From: Capnocytophaga sp. oral taxon 878
Lineage (GTDB): Bacteria; Bacteroidota; Bacteroidia; Flavobacteriales; Flavobacteriaceae
DNA: 64,000 nucleotides
Direction of reading: 5' to 3'
NCBI RefSeq assembly: GCF_002999135.1
Contig: NZ_CP027229.1
Span: forward strand, 1,384,001 to 1,448,000
Under the pieces are notes generated by a model. That model was not told the origin of the DNA. It saw nothing but the letters and a program-made list of their open reading frames with translations, and made no database searches. Each line of letters starts with the position of its first letter. The stretch's first letter is position 1. A program made the position numbers and the translations under genes. Of the stretch, positions 8,901-17,622 are shown one piece after another.

Positions 8901-11823
8901 CAAGTCCACTAGTACAACCTGTAGAGCTAAGAGCTCGTACATAAGCTGTTTTAGTAGTACGAGTAGCTACATTAGTATTAATACTAGGTGCTGTAGTACT
9001 TGAAACAGTAGCAGTAGAGGTAGCATACCAAAGCAAGGTAGTACCAGTAGGTGCAGTTACATAGTCAGCAAACAACACATTATTGTTAGTTGCTGTTGGA
9101 CAAAGAGTTCGATTGCCTGTAAGAGTAGGTAAAGCCACAGAAGGCAATTTAGTAAGTGTCGCTTCTTGTGAAGTAGCAGTTACAACGATACCTGCTGCAA
9201 ACTGATAACTATACTCTACTCTGTATTTATAGTTAGTTGTTCCAGCAATTGTTAAAGTTGTTGTTCCTCCACTTGGAATAGTCCCTGCAAAAGAAGGTAT
9301 ATCCGTCCAAGTTGTTCCATTGCTACTTTGTTGCCATTTATAATTAATATTACCTGTAGCATCTTTTAATTGAGCTTTAGAAGTAAAAATAGCAGTTGCA
9401 TTATCACAAATAGTTTGGTTTTGTGGTTGTGTTGTAATGCTAATAGTCTCAGCAGGATTAATAGAACTAGGACAAAGTTCTACTAATACTCCTGAAGAAA
9501 CTGTACCTATATCTTTTACTCTCAACTCAGTAAAAGGAGTAGCAGAAGTCACCCTTATTGCTACGTCATTAATATTATCAGCAGAACCAATCCTAGGATT
9601 AGATTTTACTATATTTCCTGTCAAAGAAGCAGGCATTCCTCCTTTACTTTGTATACAATCATATACTTTAGTAAAAGTAGGCGTTCCATTATTAGTAGTA
9701 ATACTTACTTCATCATATTGACCTGCAGGGCTACCCATCACCATTAACCACACTTCTGCACTATTAACAGGCTTACTAAAAGTATATATTACCTCTTTAC
9801 TAAAGGTTACGTTAGTAGAATGTATAATAGTATAATTATGATAAGTAGAACCACTACAATAAGTTAATGGGTCTGTATTTCCATATACCAAATTAGATTT
9901 TGAAGGCTCTGAATAAGTACGAGTTACTACAACATTACCCATTACCGCTGTTGCTCCATTGGGAGAAGCTGTAGAAAACTGGGGAGCAGGCTTAGCAACA
10001 CAAGCTGCTGTAGTAGCTTCTGCTCTTCCTTTTTTATCAGTATAAGTTTTTTGACAAGTACCTTTTTTGACTTTACTTACAGAGAGTTCTAAAGTTTGGT
10101 TTACAGTTCTAGATGGTACATTATATTTGCCTGCAACATCAAGCGTTTGGGTTTGCTCTGCTTCATTCCCAACCTTAAAAGTTACTTGTGCACCTGGTGT
10201 TCCTTCTATCACAAAACTTACAGCTGTATTATCTCCTTGCTTAAACACCAAAGGAGTAGCTGTTACTTGAGTAACTTCAACATCATTTATAGTTAGAGTA
10301 GCTTCATTAGAATAGCGTACAATTTCTGAAGAAAACTCAGTTAAATTCTTATATATATATTTAATTCGTATATTAGCTTGATTATAAGCTAGATTTGCTA
10401 ATTCTGCCTCATTAAAAGAAACTGTACTCCCACTAATTTTATTATCTTCTATTGCAATAGTCTGCCAAGTACCTCCAGTTTTCTTAGCTTGCAATTCATA
10501 TTTAAAAGTACCTCCACTAAAATTTGCAGTAGCTTTAGCTGTATAAGAGGGAGTTGTACCTGCACATACATTATTAGCTGCAGGTTGCATATCTATTGTA
10601 AAAACATCATTTTCAGCAGCTTTAGTAACAGAAGTAGGACAAAGAGCTACTAAGTATCCGTTGCCTGTACTCCCCATATCAGTAAGTGTAATTTTACTAA
10701 AAGGTTTAGTAGAAGTCACTTTTATTCCTACATCAGTAGTAAGTTTTCTATTATTGATACTCCCTACTATATTACCATTAATAGTAGACGCTATAGGATT
10801 ACAGTCATAACTTTTAGTAAGAGTTATATTACCTCCCCCATTTACCTCAAATTTAGCTTTATCAAAAGTATTTATCTGCATATTATCACCAAAAGCAAGT
10901 AAGAAAATCTCAGCACTTTTAATAGGAGTGCTAAACTCATAAACTATTTTCTTACTATCTTTTAGCAAAGGATCTTTACTTGGATAAGTAATATTTGATC
11001 CACAATGAGCCCCAGAAAAAGAAGTTGTTTTATTAATACCTATATCTGCTCTTCGAGTAATAGTCATTCCTGCTAAAGAAACTGTTTGAGTAGGAAAGCT
11101 ACTAAATGGATCTCCTATAGAGGGCGGAGAACAAGTGCTACCAGCAATAGGTGTAGCAATAGAAGCCAAACAAATTTCCACAAAAAAACCATATCCTCCT
11201 GTTTGTCCAGAAGGCTCCAAAAACTCTAAAGTAAGCTCTGTAAAAGGAGATGAAGAAGAAATCCCTACTTTAGCATCTGTAGTTTTTTCATTCTCAGATG
11301 ACACTTCATTACCAGAAATCGTAACTGCTCCTGTTTCACAAGTAGAACGTAAAGCTAAGTTTATATCTCCATTATTTACAGTAATCTTTACAACATCTTT
11401 ATGAGGTGTATGTTGCTTCCAAGTTTCTCGTGTACCATTGAACCCAAAAGCAGCAAAGAAAATCTCTACATCATTAACTGGCTTACTAAACTTATAGGTA
11501 ATCTTATTTACCTTGTTAGAATCCATAAAAGGATATTTCTTACCTCCAAAAGTTGTTTTACGATTTTTACCACAATAGGTCTCCATTGGAGTCGAATCCT
11601 CATCAGAATACATAATCTTATCTCCATGATGCCCTCGTACTTCTAATATACGAGTTACCCTAACGCCTCTAACGTCAGCATACTCCTCTACCCTATTATT
11701 ATCTCCACTAATCCTTGTATAGATCACAGGTTCAGGCATTGTAGCACAGGTTTGAGCTTCTACATACCCAAATGAGAGCAAAAAAAGTACAATCATTAAG
11801 TTAATAACAGCTATTTTTTTCAT
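2935..11823 (-). CDS. Giant SprB-like repetitive surface adhesin with T9SS type B C-terminal signal
   Basis: The start is placed at the internal MKKIAVINLM (11823), which gives a clean signal peptide ending YVEAQ; a longer frame to 11883 adds 20 charged residues before the signal. The ~2962-residue protein has, in order: three diverged copies of a ~180-residue N-terminal module (about residues 26-225, 231-398 and 608-785) separated by Ig-like segments; an Ig-like and a HYR-like region; eight two-part tandem repeats (about 1065-2765) in which halves containing TYTITYKECESLNPSSNC and SYTITYSYCEVLNPTNC alternate; a cadherin/VCBS-like domain (LANDTLNG then GTDTFEYEICN); and a type B C-terminal domain (IVRIYNRWGVEVF...GTYYYVIEYY...KTGWLYLKK). 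Type B domains direct export by the type IX system and usually need a SprF-type partner, and a porP/sprF gene is encoded upstream. SprB, the gliding adhesin, has the same design. A role in gliding or adhesion is inferred. Confidence 0.85.
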   Translation of the reverse strand: MKKIAVINLMIVLFLLSFGYVEAQTCATMPEPVIYTRISGDNNRVEEYADVRGVRVTRILEVRGHHGDKIMYSDEDSTPMETYCGKNRKTTFGGKKYPFMDSNKVNKITYKFSKPVNDVEIFFAAFGFNGTRETWKQHTPHKDVVKITVNNGDINLALRSTCETGAVTISGNEVSSENEKTTDAKVGISSSSPFTELTLEFLEPSGQTGGYGFFVEICLASIATPIAGSTCSPPSIGDPFSSFPTQTVSLAGMTITRRADIGINKTTSFSGAHCGSNITYPSKDPLLKDSKKIVYEFSTPIKSAEIFLLAFGDNMQINTFDKAKFEVNGGGNITLTKSYDCNPIASTINGNIVGSINNRKLTTDVGIKVTSTKPFSKITLTDMGSTGNGYLVALCPTSVTKAAENDVFTIDMQPAANNVCAGTTPSYTAKATANFSGGTFKYELQAKKTGGTWQTIAIEDNKISGSTVSFNEAELANLAYNQANIRIKYIYKNLTEFSSEIVRYSNEATLTINDVEVTQVTATPLVFKQGDNTAVSFVIEGTPGAQVTFKVGNEAEQTQTLDVAGKYNVPSRTVNQTLELSVSKVKKGTCQKTYTDKKGRAEATTAACVAKPAPQFSTASPNGATAVMGNVVVTRTYSEPSKSNLVYGNTDPLTYCSGSTYHNYTIIHSTNVTFSKEVIYTFSKPVNSAEVWLMVMGSPAGQYDEVSITTNNGTPTFTKVYDCIQSKGGMPASLTGNIVKSNPRIGSADNINDVAIRVTSATPFTELRVKDIGTVSSGVLVELCPSSINPAETISITTQPQNQTICDNATAIFTSKAQLKDATGNINYKWQQSSNGTTWTDIPSFAGTIPSGGTTTLTIAGTTNYKYRVEYSYQFAAGIVVTATSQEATLTKLPSVALPTLTGNRTLCPTATNNNVLFADYVTAPTGTTLLWYATSTATVSSTTAPSINTNVATRTTKTAYVRALSSTGCTSGLVTVTLTVNDTTVPTFNAPAALNIVCNSATATTAINNWLNTATATDACGAIATITNDYIVPANLCNVSGGVITVTFVAKDTFGNVLTKTSTIKLGVTSLTVVSDTFTVGNGLTATTTGSVLNNDRLNGNVPTAGPSGTVSITNITPATPVRTGAKVPELNPNDGKVTIPAGTPAGTYTITYKECESLNPSSNCRTATAVIKVGVPTITVTPDPITAAPSTSTQTTPSILNNDKIGSTVTPTVGVGGNVTLTVTNPSGPGNKPTLAPNTGKVTIPANTPAGSYTITYSYCEVLNPTNCTGTQTLVVTVGAVTLTVDNDIFNIPDGLTTQTTTSVLTNDRLNGNVPTAGVGGTVTITNVVPATPVRTGAKVPELNPNDGKVTIPAGTPAGTYTITYKECESLNPSSNCRTATAVIKVGVPTITVTPDPITAAPSTSTQTTPSILNNDKIGSTVTPTVGVGGNVTLTVTNPSGPGNKPTLDPNTGKVTIPANTPAGSYTITYSYCEVLNPTNCTGTQTLVVTVGAVTLTVDNDIFNIPDGLTTQTTTSVLANDRLNGNVPTAGVGGTVTITNVVPATPVRTGAKVPELNPNDGKVTIPAGTPAGTYTITYKECESLNPSSNCRTATAVIKVGVPTITVTPDPITAAPSTSTQTTPSILNNDKIGSTVTPTVGVGGNVTLTVTNPTGTTVPTLDKDTGKVTIPANTPAGSYTITYSYCEVLNPTNCTGTQTLVVTVGAVTLTVDNDTFNIPDGLTTQTTTSVLTNDRLNGNVPTAGVGGTVTITNVVPATPVRTGAKVPELNPNDGKVTIPANTPAGTYTITYKECESLNPSSNCRTATAVIKVGVPTITVTPDPITAAPSTSTQTTPSILNNDKIGSTVTPTVGVGGNVTLTVTNPSGPGNKPTLAPNTGKVTIPANTPAGSYTITYSYCEVLNPTNCTGTQTLVVTVGAVTLTVDNDTFNIPDGLTTQTTTSVLTNDRLNGNVPTAGVGGTVTITNVVPATPVRTGAKVPELNPNDGKVTIPAGTPAGTYSITYKECESLNPSSNCRTATAVIKVGIPTITVTPDPITAAPSTSTQTTPSILNNDKIGSTVTPTVGVGGNVTLTVTNPSGPGNKPTLDPNTGKVTIPANTPAGSYTITYSYCEVLNPTNCTGTQTLVVTVGAVTLTVDNDIFNIPDGLTTQTTTSVLTNDRLNGNVPTAGVGGTVTITNVVPATPVRTGAKVPELNPNDGKVTIPAGTPAGTYTITYKECESLNPSSNCRTATAVIKVGVPTITVTPDPITAAPSTSTQTTPSILNNDKIGSTVTPTVGVGGNVTLTVTNPTGTTVPTLDKDTGKVTIPANTPAGSYTITYSYCEVLNPTNCTGTQTLVVTVGAVTLTVDNDTFNIPDGLTTQTTTSVLTNDRLNGNVPTAGVGGTVTITNVVPATPVRTGAKVPELNPNDGKVTIPANTPAGTYTITYKECESLNPSSNCRTATAVIKVGVPTITVTPDPITAAPSTSTQTTPSILNNDKIGSTVTPTVGVGGNVTLTVTNPSGPGNKPTLAPNTGKVTIPANTPAGSYTITYSYCEVLNPTNCTGTQTLVVTVGAVTLTVDNDTFNIPDGLTTQTTTSVLTNDRLNGNVPTAGVGGTVTITNVVPATPVRTGAKVPELNPNDGKVTIPAGTPAGTYSITYKECESLNPSSNCRTATAVIKVGIPTITVTPDPITAAPSTSTQTTPSILNNDKIGSTVTPTVGVGGNVTLTVTNPTGTTVPTLDKDTGKITIPANTPAGNYTITYSYCEILNPTNCTGTQTLVVTVSGTFTPTLPIAVTDSATTAMNTPITIVVLANDTLNGATTPNVVTPPANGNVVVNADNTVEYRPNTGFVGTDTFEYEICNTSGCATTTVTVQVVKEMIIYNGISLSGSPANNHFHIAGIESYPNNIVRIYNRWGVEVFKVEGYNNVTKVFKGISDGRVTIEASDKLPQGTYYYVIEYYDETNNKQTKTGWLYLKK
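3520..8620 (-). repeat. Eight tandem ~636/639-bp repeats within the adhesin gene, with a 1914-bp higher-order period
   Basis: Landmark sequences recur at 3935, about 4572, 5210, 5849, about 6486, 7124, 7763 and 8402, giving units of 636 or 639 bp (212 or 213 codons). The two lengths reflect a one-residue difference in a loop (PSGPGNKPTL versus PTGTTVPTL). Above this, the block at about 3672-5119 appears identical by eye to 5586-7033, offset by exactly 1914 bp (three units), pointing to a very recent duplication or gene conversion. The outermost N-terminal unit (about 8400-8620) is the most diverged. Confidence 0.9.
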
Positions 11824-11900
11824 TTTTGTTCTTAATTTTCTTATCATCAATCTATTTTTAATAATCCGTGGCATACTCCACACTCTATTATTTTAGGGTA

Positions 11901-11931
11901 CAAAAGTAGTAACTTTTTATTTATCCACCAA
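11901..11931 (-). promoter_or_regulatory. Bacteroidota-type promoter of the adhesin gene
   Basis: On the minus strand TTG (11929-11931), a 20-bp spacer and TACTTTTG (11901-11908) match the TTG-N19/20-TAnnTTTG consensus. Initiation about 7 bp downstream leaves a leader of ~70 nt before the start at 11823. It shows that the adhesin is transcribed separately from the OmpA/PorP genes. Confidence 0.75.
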
Positions 11932-12202
11932 AAACAGTGTAAAAGATTAACAGAAAATTAACGCCGTTTAACCATACATACCGCTGATAATCAACACACT
12001 CGATTACATTACACAACGCAACCTTCCAAGTGTAACCAAGTAACACAATTAACCCTTACACTTCTACAAGTATAAAAATACATAATGTGATAAAAAACTT
12101 AACTAAAGTTACAATAAGTCTACAACATCTAAAAAACAAAAAAACACTTTTCCTGCTAAAGATTCTATAACTCTTCTATCCTCCACCTGAAACTAATAAA
12201 AA

Positions 12203-12240
12203 AAGACTCTACTAAAGTCCTAAAACTTTAGCAAAGTCTT
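12203..12240 (-). terminator. Intrinsic terminator of the PorP/OmpA operon
   Basis: Nested stems AAGACT (12203-12208)/AGTCTT (12235-12240) and CTAAAGT (12212-12218)/ACTTTAG (12225-12231) form a hairpin that is followed on the minus strand by CTTTTTTTATTAG. It lies about 55 bp past the end of the second OmpA-family gene. Confidence 0.8.
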
Positions 12241-12295
12241 TGTTATCTTTATTCCTAACTAGCTCTTTATTAAGAGCACAAAATATACAAAACTC

Positions 12296-14269
12296 TTACA
12301 TCGATATGATAATAAACTCACTCCTACGGTTTGCTTGGTGTTGTTCCTCTGTACAAGGCACATCGTTACCACAATCATTCACCAGCTGAGTCTCTCCATA
12401 TCCTTTACCTGTGATACGGTTTTTCTTAATACCATGCGAAATTATCCATTTCACTGTCGATTTGGCTCGCCTTTGTGAAAGAGCTAAATTATACTTATCC
12501 GATCCTCTACTATCTGTATGCAATCGTACATCTACTTTCATTGTAGGGTGTTCTTTCATTATAGCTACTATCTTTGCTAGCTGTTCAGCAGCATCTTTCC
12601 TGATATTAGCTTTATCGTAATCAAAATAAATATTATCTATCTGTAACACCTTAGACAGATCGTTCCCTATAACAACCTCTACCTTCTTATTCATAGGAAT
12701 AGGGCTTAGCTTTATCTCAGCATTAGTATCCTTACTGCTATTTAAGGCTAAAGATTGTTGGTTAGCACTATAATTATCTTTTTCAGCCTTTAAAAGTAGT
12801 TGCAAATCACCACAATCTGCAGTGTAATTAAAAGTAAAATTACCATTAATGTCAGCCGTAGTCTCTTCTATAAGAGTATTATTATGTGTAAAAAGAGTAA
12901 CTTTAGCTTGCGGTAATAATTCATTGGTAGTCGCATCACGTACTACTCCACTAAGTTTATAACTACAGGTAAAGCGCAAAGGCGTATGTTCATAAAAACT
13001 ATAAATATCATCACTACCACGTCCTTCAGGTCTATTAGATGTAAGATAACCTATACGGGTCTGACTATTAATCACATAACAAAAATCATCTTCAGCACTA
13101 TTTGCAGGTCTTCCTATATTAATAGGTTTGGTAATAGGATCTCCCTTTTCATTCAGTTTAACAGCAAATATATCCAAGCCTCCCAAACCAGGAAAACCGT
13201 CAGAAGAGTAATATAATATATTATCATCTGAAATAAAAGGGAAAGACTCTCGTCCAGGAGTGTTTATCTTATCTCCTAAGTTTTCAGGTTTACCATAGCC
13301 TCCACTTTTTAAGATAGGTGCTCGGTAAATATCCGAAGCCCCAAAAGTACCCTTCATATCTGATGTAAAATAAATATATTTCCCATCAGGACTCAGTGCA
13401 GGGTGAGCCACACTATGAATATTGCTATTGAAAGGCATTTCTTGTACGTCACCCCATTTACCGTGCTTATCTTTAGTAGCTTTAAAAATTTTAAGCAATA
13501 CTGTATGGTCACCATTGGTCTTCACTTCATTATTAATGAAGTTATTACGGGTGAAATACATTGTATTCCCATCCTTGGTAAAAGCTGCTGTCGATTCATT
13601 AAATTTAGTGTTAATCCCATTTAGCTTAGCCTTTCGCGAAGCTTGCAAACTATCAGTATTAGCCTCATAAAGAGTATAGAAGTTATCTCCTGTCCATTCC
13701 GAACGACGTTTCAAAAAACCACTTTTTGTAGTAGCATACACTATATTATCACCATAAAAAGCTGTGCCATATTCCGATTTTCGTGTGTTAATCTTTAACA
13801 GAGTCAACTCCATCCTACCCGAATTGCGTTTAATTTCGGCCTGATAATCACGGTTCTTAAGAAATAATTGTGCACGTACATCATTCTTATCAGCAAGTGT
13901 CACAAACTGATTCATTATTTTATCCGAAGTATCATAATCCCCTGTTGTCTTTAGGGTTTGTGCATATCGATAATAATACTCAGGTTTTATATTGAAAGGC
14001 TTACCTTTAGCATCTTTACCATTAAAAAGTTTAGCATACCACTTATTAGCCAAAGTATAATCAGCATTATAGTAATAAGCATTCCCCAAGTTTTCTAAAA
14101 GTTCTTGTGGTTCTACACCTTTACGGGCTATGCTTTCGTATGCATTTATAGCTTCTACATAATTCAAGTTTTTGTAGTAGCTAGCTGCTTTCTGCAAGGC
14201 TTCTTTTTCATTCTGTGCAAAAGTAACTTGCAATAATAAGATAAAAATTGCTAAAAAAAGTTTTTTCAT
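12296..14269 (-). CDS. PorE-like OmpA-family protein (TPR, beta-propeller, CarboxypepD-reg, OmpA), copy 2
   Basis: This 657-residue protein has a signal peptide ending QVTFAQ. Domain order: TPR-like repeats (about 20-140, including NLGNAYYYNADY), a PD40/WD40-type propeller (about 150-430, with HPALSPDGKYIYFTSDM and FPFISDDNILYYSSDG), a carboxypeptidase-regulatory-like domain (about 440-525) and a C-terminal OmpA peptidoglycan-binding domain (about 540-655, with VRLHTDSRGSDKYNLALSQRR). This four-domain architecture and length are those of PorE, the periplasmic T9SS component that anchors PorP to peptidoglycan. It lies 82 bp downstream of a close paralogue and in the same apparent operon as a PorP/SprF gene. 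It probably tethers a PorP/SprF-type protein to the cell wall. Whether it is a core T9SS part or a cargo-specific copy cannot be told here. Confidence 0.85.
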   Translation of the reverse strand: MKKLFLAIFILLLQVTFAQNEKEALQKAASYYKNLNYVEAINAYESIARKGVEPQELLENLGNAYYYNADYTLANKWYAKLFNGKDAKGKPFNIKPEYYYRYAQTLKTTGDYDTSDKIMNQFVTLADKNDVRAQLFLKNRDYQAEIKRNSGRMELTLLKINTRKSEYGTAFYGDNIVYATTKSGFLKRRSEWTGDNFYTLYEANTDSLQASRKAKLNGINTKFNESTAAFTKDGNTMYFTRNNFINNEVKTNGDHTVLLKIFKATKDKHGKWGDVQEMPFNSNIHSVAHPALSPDGKYIYFTSDMKGTFGASDIYRAPILKSGGYGKPENLGDKINTPGRESFPFISDDNILYYSSDGFPGLGGLDIFAVKLNEKGDPITKPINIGRPANSAEDDFCYVINSQTRIGYLTSNRPEGRGSDDIYSFYEHTPLRFTCSYKLSGVVRDATTNELLPQAKVTLFTHNNTLIEETTADINGNFTFNYTADCGDLQLLLKAEKDNYSANQQSLALNSSKDTNAEIKLSPIPMNKKVEVVIGNDLSKVLQIDNIYFDYDKANIRKDAAEQLAKIVAIMKEHPTMKVDVRLHTDSRGSDKYNLALSQRRAKSTVKWIISHGIKKNRITGKGYGETQLVNDCGNDVPCTEEQHQANRRSEFIIISM

Positions 14270-14351
14270 TGTGCTTTACTTAGAAATTAGGAAATAGAAA
14301 TTCTATTTACAGATTGTCCCCTCTCTTTTGGAAAGGGGGAACAAATATTTT

Positions 14352-16304
14352 TTACATTGAGATTACAATAAACTCACTACGGCGGTTAGCTTGATGCTCT
14401 TCTTCTGTACAAGGTACTCCATTAGAACATCTATTAACTAGTTGCTTCTCACCATAACCTTTAGCTTTTAATCTACTACGGCTGATACCCTGTTTTACTA
14501 TCCATTCTAAAGTCGATTTTGCCCTGCGGTCAGATAGTTTAAGGTTATAAGCATCAGCTCCACGACTATCAGTATGTGAGCGAATATCAATCTTCATCTT
14601 AGGATATTCACGCATTACTTCTACAATCTTAGTAAGTTCTACAGCTGCATCAGGGCGTATATTAGCTTTGTCGTAATCAAACTTAATTTCTTTTATTTCA
14701 AATACTTTAGCTAGGTCTACCCCTTTTTGAATAGCCACTTGTCGTGGGTTCAGCAATAGTTCATAGTACACATCGCCATCCTTCTCTACCGATACATTCA
14801 CTTCAGCAGTTTCATACCTCTGTTTTTCACCTCGTAAATAGTAATAAGCATCATTACAATTCACTTTCTCAAAAGCAAAAGTACCATCAGCTTTACTCTT
14901 TTGGTTACCTACTTCCTTCATTATTTTATTTGAAAGTACTACCTTAGCATCAGTAATAATCTGTTTTGTTTTAGCATCTTTCACTACTCCTTTAAGATTT
15001 TTCTCACAAGAAAAGTATAAGGGTTTATCTTCGTGAAAGCTATAAATATCATCTTTACCTTTACCACCTGCGCGGTTAGAGCTAAGAAAACCTATTTTAC
15101 TATCACTATCAAACACAAAACAGAAGTCATCATCAGCACTATTACCAGGCATGCCTATATTTATAGGTTTAGAAGCTGTACCATCAGTACTAAATTTTAC
15201 AGCAAAAATATCCAAACCTCCCAAACCTGGTATCCCGTCTGATGAGTAATACAAAACATTTTCTTTTGAAAAGAATGGGAATGACTCGCGCCCTGCTGTA
15301 TTAATAACATTACCCAAATTTTCAGGAGTACCATATTGGTTATTCCCCAATATCTCTACACGAAAAATATCCGAATTACCAAAAGTTCCTGGCATATCCG
15401 ATGCAAAATATAAATACTTTTCATCTGGGCTCAATGCAGGGTGTGCCACATTGTATTGGTCACTATTAAAAGGTACTTCCACTACATTGCCCCAATTACC
15501 ATTTTTATCTTTGGTTGCACAAAGTATCTTCAGCAAAATAGTATTCTCAACATCAGTACCCAACCTCCTATTCACATAATTATTACGCGTGAAGTACATT
15601 GTATTACCATCCTTAGTGAATACAGGCGTTGATTCATTAAACTGAGTGTTAATAGTTGAAGAAAATGGCTTACGATTAGTCAATTTCTGCTGATTGTGCT
15701 CAGCTTCATAAAGATCATAAAAACTCTCTCCAGTCCATTGCGAAACTCCACGACGCGCTTTCTTAGCATTCGTAGCAGCAGCAAAAACTATTTTTTTATC
15801 ACCATAAAAAGCCGTCCCATATTCCGAATTTTCAGTATTTATCGAAGCGTTATTAAGCTCAAAACGTCCCGAGTTGTTCTTTATAACCTCCTGATAATCC
15901 TTATTCTCTTCATACAAAGCCGCACGGGTATCCTTTGCATTGGTAAGCTCTACAAACTTAGCCATCATCTTATCAGCTTGTGTGTAATCTCCTACCGATT
16001 TCAGCACTTGTGAGTAGCGATAGTAGTACTCAGGCTTTATATTGTACTTTCCTTCCTCAAAAAGCTTTTCATACCAAGGCTGTGCTTTTTTATATTCTGC
16101 ATTATAATAATAAGCATTCCCCAAGCTCTCCAGCATCTCTTGGTTTACATACCCTTTCTGGGCAATACGCTCATAAATCTTAATAGCGTCAATGTAAGCA
16201 AAGTTTTTGTACATCTCATTTGCCTTTTCTAGCTCACGCTCATTCTGAGCCGAAAGAAATGAGGTTCCCATTAACAAAGCTACACTTAAAGTTAATATTT
16301 TCAT
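14352..16304 (-). CDS. PorE-like OmpA-family protein (TPR, beta-propeller, CarboxypepD-reg, OmpA), copy 1
   Basis: A 650-residue paralogue of the following gene with the same order: signal peptide to FLSAQ, TPR region with LESLGNAYYYNAEYKKAQ, propeller with HPALSPDEKYLYFASDM and FPFFSKENVLYYSSDG, regulatory-like domain from about residue 430, and OmpA domain with IDIRSHTDSRGADAYNLKLS and a C-terminal NRRSEFIVISM. The D and R of the OmpA motif are those that hold diaminopimelate in the family. The two copies are alike throughout, so they arose by tandem duplication. It lies 79 bp after the PorP/SprF gene and shares its promoter. Between the two copies (14316-14341) is a short C-run/G-run imperfect hairpin, which could adjust the level of the downstream gene. 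Confidence 0.85.
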   Translation of the reverse strand: MKILTLSVALLMGTSFLSAQNERELEKANEMYKNFAYIDAIKIYERIAQKGYVNQEMLESLGNAYYYNAEYKKAQPWYEKLFEEGKYNIKPEYYYRYSQVLKSVGDYTQADKMMAKFVELTNAKDTRAALYEENKDYQEVIKNNSGRFELNNASINTENSEYGTAFYGDKKIVFAAATNAKKARRGVSQWTGESFYDLYEAEHNQQKLTNRKPFSSTINTQFNESTPVFTKDGNTMYFTRNNYVNRRLGTDVENTILLKILCATKDKNGNWGNVVEVPFNSDQYNVAHPALSPDEKYLYFASDMPGTFGNSDIFRVEILGNNQYGTPENLGNVINTAGRESFPFFSKENVLYYSSDGIPGLGGLDIFAVKFSTDGTASKPINIGMPGNSADDDFCFVFDSDSKIGFLSSNRAGGKGKDDIYSFHEDKPLYFSCEKNLKGVVKDAKTKQIITDAKVVLSNKIMKEVGNQKSKADGTFAFEKVNCNDAYYYLRGEKQRYETAEVNVSVEKDGDVYYELLLNPRQVAIQKGVDLAKVFEIKEIKFDYDKANIRPDAAVELTKIVEVMREYPKMKIDIRSHTDSRGADAYNLKLSDRRAKSTLEWIVKQGISRSRLKAKGYGEKQLVNRCSNGVPCTEEEHQANRRSEFIVISM

Positions 16305-16383
16305 TGTTTTCTTTTTCCTTAATTCTATTCAGTTTCCCCTCTCCTATTTTAAAAAGAGATTCTTTTATTAACAAATTGATACA

Positions 16384-17298
16384 TTAAAAGAAACGTGGTG
16401 AAACAATCTTCTTGTAAGTCTTCACCAATTCATAACGCAAGAATATCTCGTGCGAACCCGAGTTGTATTTTGATAACTCAGTGGTTTCATAGTCATAACC
16501 ATAACCAGCAAACCAACGATCGTTTATCTGAAAGCCTGCCATTACACTCACCGCTGCCGACCAGCGATAAGCCGCTCCCAACACAAACTTCTCATTGAAC
16601 ATAAAGTTCAAAGAAGCATCTACTTGCAAAGGAGCTCCAAATGCTACTTTTGATAACACCGCTGGCTTAAACTTCACATTATCATTCAAGTCAAAAACAT
16701 AACCTCCTATTAAATACAAGTGCTGACTATTTTTAAGCACTGATACCGAATTGTTTTTATAATGACTTGTCTCCAACATGTTAGGCACCGAAAAACCTAA
16801 GTAATATTTATTGGTGTACCAGTAAACCCCTGCACCTAAGTTAGGAGAGAATACACTTTCTTTACCTATCAAACTCACATCAGTAGCATCCTGCTTGCGT
16901 AGTTCATCATAATCTATTTGGAATATACTACCAGATCCTTGCAATCCAAAAGCCAATTTAGAGTTTTCAAAATTGATAGTGTACGATACATCCACAGCTA
17001 ATTCAGTTTGTGATTGTGGACCTATACTTTCACGAAAAATAGACCCCCCTAAACCTACATTACGCAACGATTGCATAGGCTGGTGGTAACTCACACTACC
17101 ATTAGTAGGCGCTCCCTTTATACCCACCCACTGAGTACGGAAAGTACCAAAAAGGCTACCTACCTCACGTGAGCCCGTATAAGCTGGGTTAAACAACATT
17201 GTATTGTACATATATTGTGTATATTGCGACTCTTGTTGCGCAAATAACACTGTACAAAACAGAGTAGTAATAATTGATAATAATGCTCTTTTAATCAT
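16384..17298 (-). CDS. PorP/SprF-family T9SS outer-membrane protein
   Basis: This 304-residue protein has a signal peptide (ending TVLFAQ) followed by the family hallmark QYTQYMYNTMLFNPAYTGSR. The body is a predicted beta-barrel with the typical SVPNML segment and ends KIVSPRFF. Members either form part of the T9SS trans-envelope complex (PorP) or act as partners for export and surface attachment of one type B cargo (SprF with SprB). The gene is first in a minus-strand operon with two PorE-like genes, directly upstream of a type B adhesin, so a cargo-specific SprF role is likely. It has its own promoter at 17375-17404. Confidence 0.9.
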   Translation of the reverse strand: MIKRALLSIITTLFCTVLFAQQESQYTQYMYNTMLFNPAYTGSREVGSLFGTFRTQWVGIKGAPTNGSVSYHQPMQSLRNVGLGGSIFRESIGPQSQTELAVDVSYTINFENSKLAFGLQGSGSIFQIDYDELRKQDATDVSLIGKESVFSPNLGAGVYWYTNKYYLGFSVPNMLETSHYKNNSVSVLKNSQHLYLIGGYVFDLNDNVKFKPAVLSKVAFGAPLQVDASLNFMFNEKFVLGAAYRWSAAVSVMAGFQINDRWFAGYGYDYETTELSKYNSGSHEIFLRYELVKTYKKIVSPRFF

Positions 17299-17374
17299 AA
17301 CAGAATGTATTTTTATTATATTAGCGATTGATTTTTAGTTATATAAGCTTATTTTACAAGCAATAAATCGGGGG

Positions 17375-17404
17375 CAAAAGTACAACTTTTTTTTGAATAA
17401 CCAA
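17375..17404 (-). promoter_or_regulatory. Promoter of the PorP-PorE-PorE operon
   Basis: TTG (17402-17404), a 19-bp spacer and TACTTTTG (17375-17382) on the minus strand match the Bacteroidota consensus exactly. The leader to the PorP/SprF start codon is about 70 nt. Confidence 0.8.
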
Positions 17405-17622
17405 TATTAAAGGTATTTTTTTTACAGTTGTGAGAAGTCGCCTTTAAGTTGTAAAAACAGCCCAAAACTCTTAAAAAAGAACCGATATTTCCAGCCTGCT
17501 TCACTACCTTAAACTCTTCCTTCTGAAAACAAAAACCTAATCCTTTCTTACCCCTTATTTTTACTTCTCTACTGAAAACCTTCCCTCTCCATTACAACTA
17601 TCCTAAAACCATCTTATAGGTT

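Noticed and set aside
2968..11646. Many plus-strand open frames of 60-155 codons inside the adhesin region, repeating at 639- and 1275-bp intervals
   Set aside because: They are antisense shadows of the repetitive minus-strand coding sequence; their products are low-complexity and lack start signals, and they recur only because the repeat does.
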